In this document: one piece after another, positions 5,523 through 6,876 of the stretch | Numbering within the stretch: the first letter of the stretch is position 1 | Layout of the letters: each line of letters opens with the position of its first letter | Assembly: GCA_947628465.1 (NCBI GenBank) | Contig: CANQZZ010000074.1 | Coordinates: 1 to 6,876, forward strand | From: an uncultured Clostridia bacterium | Lineage (GTDB): Bacteria > Bacillota_A > Clostridia > TANB77 > CAG-508 | Length of the DNA stretch: 6,876 nt | Direction of reading: 5' to 3' | The notes under the pieces: model-generated | What the model was told of the DNA's origin: nothing | The model's database searches: none | The model's input: the letters and a program-made list of their open reading frames with translations, nothing else | Position numbers and translations under genes: made by a program

Positions 5523-5930
5523 TTAATGCAAATACTCTTCTTTTAATTTATCATTAAACATTAATGTTTGAACTATTTGCCCATCTTTTTTATATTTTTC
5601 ATATACTACTATATATATGTTTGGCTGTGAATCAAAATATCCTGTAATTGTAACTTTTTTCCCTATTGTATTATAATCTTTTTTTCCACTATTATAATAT
5701 CCTACAAATTCTTTTATACTATCTACATTTTCATCTACCACATGAAATTGTTCGCCATTACCATATTTTTGTTCTATTTGGCTATATATATATTCATAAT
5801 CCTTTTTAGAAAAAGACATCTTTTTTATATCACTAACTGCCATAAATGTTATTGCTAAAATTCCAATTACAATGACTGTTATAATAACATAAAATACAAT
5901 AGCATCCTTTTTTGTAGCAAATTTTATCAT
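5523..5930 (-). CDS. Small membrane-anchored protein, function unknown
   Basis: A 135-residue protein starting MIKFATKKD. One membrane segment (about 10-32) follows a basic N-terminus; an extracytoplasmic domain of about 100 residues follows, with a charged helical part (38-60) and a beta-rich part (KKVTITGYF, NIYIVVYEKY) that could be OB-like; that fold is a guess. No family was recognised. An ATG at 5966 would add 12 residues, but it has no Shine-Dalgarno site and lies 15 nt from the tRNA 3' end, whereas ATG 5930 has GGAG (5940-5943) 9 nt upstream. No terminator separates it from tRNA-Thr, so it may be co-transcribed with the tRNA. In many Firmicutes the sigH neighbourhood continues with rpmG and secE; this protein is not SecE. 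Confidence 0.75.
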   Translation of the reverse strand: MIKFATKKDAIVFYVIITVIVIGILAITFMAVSDIKKMSFSKKDYEYIYSQIEQKYGNGEQFHVVDENVDSIKEFVGYYNSGKKDYNTIGKKVTITGYFDSQPNIYIVVYEKYKKDGQIVQTLMFNDKLKEEYLH

Positions 5931-5980
5931 TTTAAATTTCTCCAATCTAAATTTCAGATGTTTCATTTTTATAAATAATC

Positions 5981-6056
5981 TGGAGCTTCCAGCCGGAATC
6001 GAACCGGCGACCCCAGCCTTACCATGGCTGTGCTCTACCTACTGAGCTATAGAAGC
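5981..6056 (-). tRNA. tRNA-Thr (anticodon GGT)
   Basis: A complete 76-nt cloverleaf with encoded CCA. Acceptor stem GCTTCTA/TGGAAGC, D arm GCTC...GAGC, anticodon stem CAGCC/GGCTG enclosing ATGGTAA (anticodon GGT, reading ACC and ACT), T arm GCCGG TTCGATT CCGGC, discriminator T, then CCA. No separate strong promoter is visible; a TATAAT at 6094-6089 has no good -35, so transcription may come from sigH. Confidence 0.97.
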
Positions 6057-6076
6057 ATTTATTTTACAAGGTTTGA

Positions 6077-6135
6077 GGGACATACCTCATTATATGATGT
6101 ATTCTTCATATATTGATGTATGTCCCCCCTTTTTT
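6077..6135. terminator. Long hairpin between sigH and tRNA-Thr
   Basis: GGGACATAC (6077-6085) pairs with GTATGTCCC (6118-6126). Inside, TCA/TGA and TATATGA/TCATATA continue the stem past two mismatches, giving 19 bp around an 8-nt loop. On the plus strand it is followed by CCC and six T (6130-6135), a textbook terminator for rightward, antisense transcription, yet no plus-strand gene leads into it. On the minus strand no T-run follows, so it is a poor sigH terminator but could act in tRNA processing or stabilise the sigH 3' end. Confidence 0.6.
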
Positions 6136-6779
6136 AATCTTCACTTATTATATTTTTACTTGCTTTTTTTCTTATCCTTTGAATCGCATTATCTATTGAT
6201 TTTACTGGTGCATCTAATTTTTCTGCTATTTTTACATAACTATCTCCGAGCTGCAAATCTAGTTAATACCTTTTTTTCAAAATCACTTAAATTTTCATCT
6301 ATTTTATTCCCTACTATCTTATAATATTCTTTTTTGGTTATTGTATCTAATGGATCTTCTGCTATTTTTGAATTGAATAATTCTATTAATGATACATCAT
6401 TATCATCATCATATGCAGGAGTACTAAGTGATACTGATGAATTAAGTGGCATATGTTTTTGTCTGTTTGAAGTTTTTATTGCTGTTATTAATTGTCTTTC
6501 AATACATAAATTAGCAAATGACTTAAAAGAATTTTGCTTACTTTCTTCATAACTCTTAATAGCTTTATATAAACCAATCATTCCTTCTTGTACTATATCT
6601 TCTTTTTCCGCTCCAATAATAAAGTACTTGCTTACTTTCATATTTACAAGCTCTTTATACTTATTAAACAAACATGCTAAAGCATCTTCATTACCCGTTT
6701 TTGCTGAAGCTACTAATTCATTATCTGTTTTGTTATTTAAATCATTATCTGTGAAATAAGCTATTTTTCTTTCTGCCAT
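6134..6779 (-). pseudogene. sigH: RNA polymerase sigma-H (Spo0H-like), frameshifted in region 4
   Basis: A sigma-70 family factor of the SigH type, which in Firmicutes directs transition-phase and early sporulation or competence genes. Region 2 is clear: ALACLFNKYKELV (33-45), EDIVQEGMIGLYKAIKSYEE (60-79), FKSFANLCIERQLITAIKTS (85-104) and the SigH-like KHMPLNSSVSL (108-118). The open frame stops after 179 residues (VLTRFAARR, TAG at 6242-6240). In the next frame region 4 continues as GDSYVKIAEKL, VKSIDNAIQRIRKKA, ending at TAA 6134. Dropping the C of the minus strand at 6248 restores a 214-residue protein reading VLTRFAAGDSYVKIAEKL, the normal family length. As written, the product lacks the helix-turn-helix that reads -35. 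Start: GGAGG (6791-6795). A real mutation or a sequence error are both possible. Confidence 0.88.
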
Positions 6780-6790
6780 ATAATATTTTG

Positions 6791-6846
6791 CCTCCGCATT
6801 TATCTTATTTTGACCATATTATATTAGCTAAATGTATTAAAGTCAA
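6791..6846 (-). promoter_or_regulatory. sigH promoter and ribosome binding site
   Basis: On the minus strand TTGACT (6841-6846) and TATAAT (6818-6823) have a 17-bp spacer, one mismatch from the sigma-A consensus. Transcription would start near 6811. GCGGAGGC follows, with GGAGG at 6791-6795, 11 bp before ATG. No separate regulatory box was recognised. Confidence 0.8.
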
Positions 6847-6876
6847 TACTTTCAGCACATTTTTATTTTATTTTTC

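Noticed and set aside
5931..5966. Upstream ATG 5966 for the small membrane protein (147 residues)
   Set aside because: No Shine-Dalgarno site and only 15 nt from the tRNA end, while ATG 5930 has GGAG at good spacing.
5981..6003. tRNA-Thr 3' end as an att site with a partner repeat in the window
   Set aside because: No second copy of the CCA-proximal sequence was found within these bases and no integrase gene is present.

Overview
The window is very AT-rich, uses the standard code (Trp is TGG in the pilin-like and sigma genes) and has Gram-positive features: purine-rich Shine-Dalgarno sites, a sortase with a cell-wall sorting substrate, a SigH-type sigma factor and intrinsic terminators. I infer an uncultured low-GC Firmicute, most likely a gut Clostridia-type bacterium. 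SigH points to the endospore-forming lineage but does not prove sporulation.

Layout. At the left edge a sortase gene (38-691, +) converges on a small secreted protein with an IPYTG sorting signal (751-1095, -); a shared hairpin separates them. Everything else is on the minus strand. Read in the direction of transcription from the right edge: a sigH-like gene broken by a one-base frameshift (6779-6134), a strong hairpin, tRNA-Thr(GGT) (6056-5981), a small single-pass membrane protein (5930-5523), repeat copy 2, an ORF6N + PLD-like protein (5277-4369), a 77-residue membrane protein (4253-4020), repeat copy 1, a pilin-like surface protein (3680-2490), and the housekeeping ATPase gene ychF (2328-1237).

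The most notable structure is a direct repeat of about 150 bp (3882-4031 and 5307-5455, roughly six differences). Each copy carries a 12-bp terminator hairpin followed, on the minus strand, by a promoter. The repeats bracket the ORF6N/PLD gene and the 77-residue membrane gene, giving a 1,425-bp period. This is the arrangement expected if a circle integrated by a single crossover, or if the segment could be lost by recombination. Copy 2 forms a perfect consensus promoter (TTGACA-17-TATAAT) for the ORF6N gene; copy 1 has a degraded version. The ORF6N gene also contains a perfect 27-bp palindrome.

How the genes work together. The sortase and IPYTG protein plausibly form an enzyme-substrate pair at the cell wall, and the pilin-like protein adds another surface component. 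The ORF6N/PLD gene with its membrane neighbour looks like an accessory, phage- or defence-related insertion between tRNA-Thr and the surface genes. ychF, tRNA-Thr and sigH are core genes, though sigH as written lacks its promoter -35 recognition domain.
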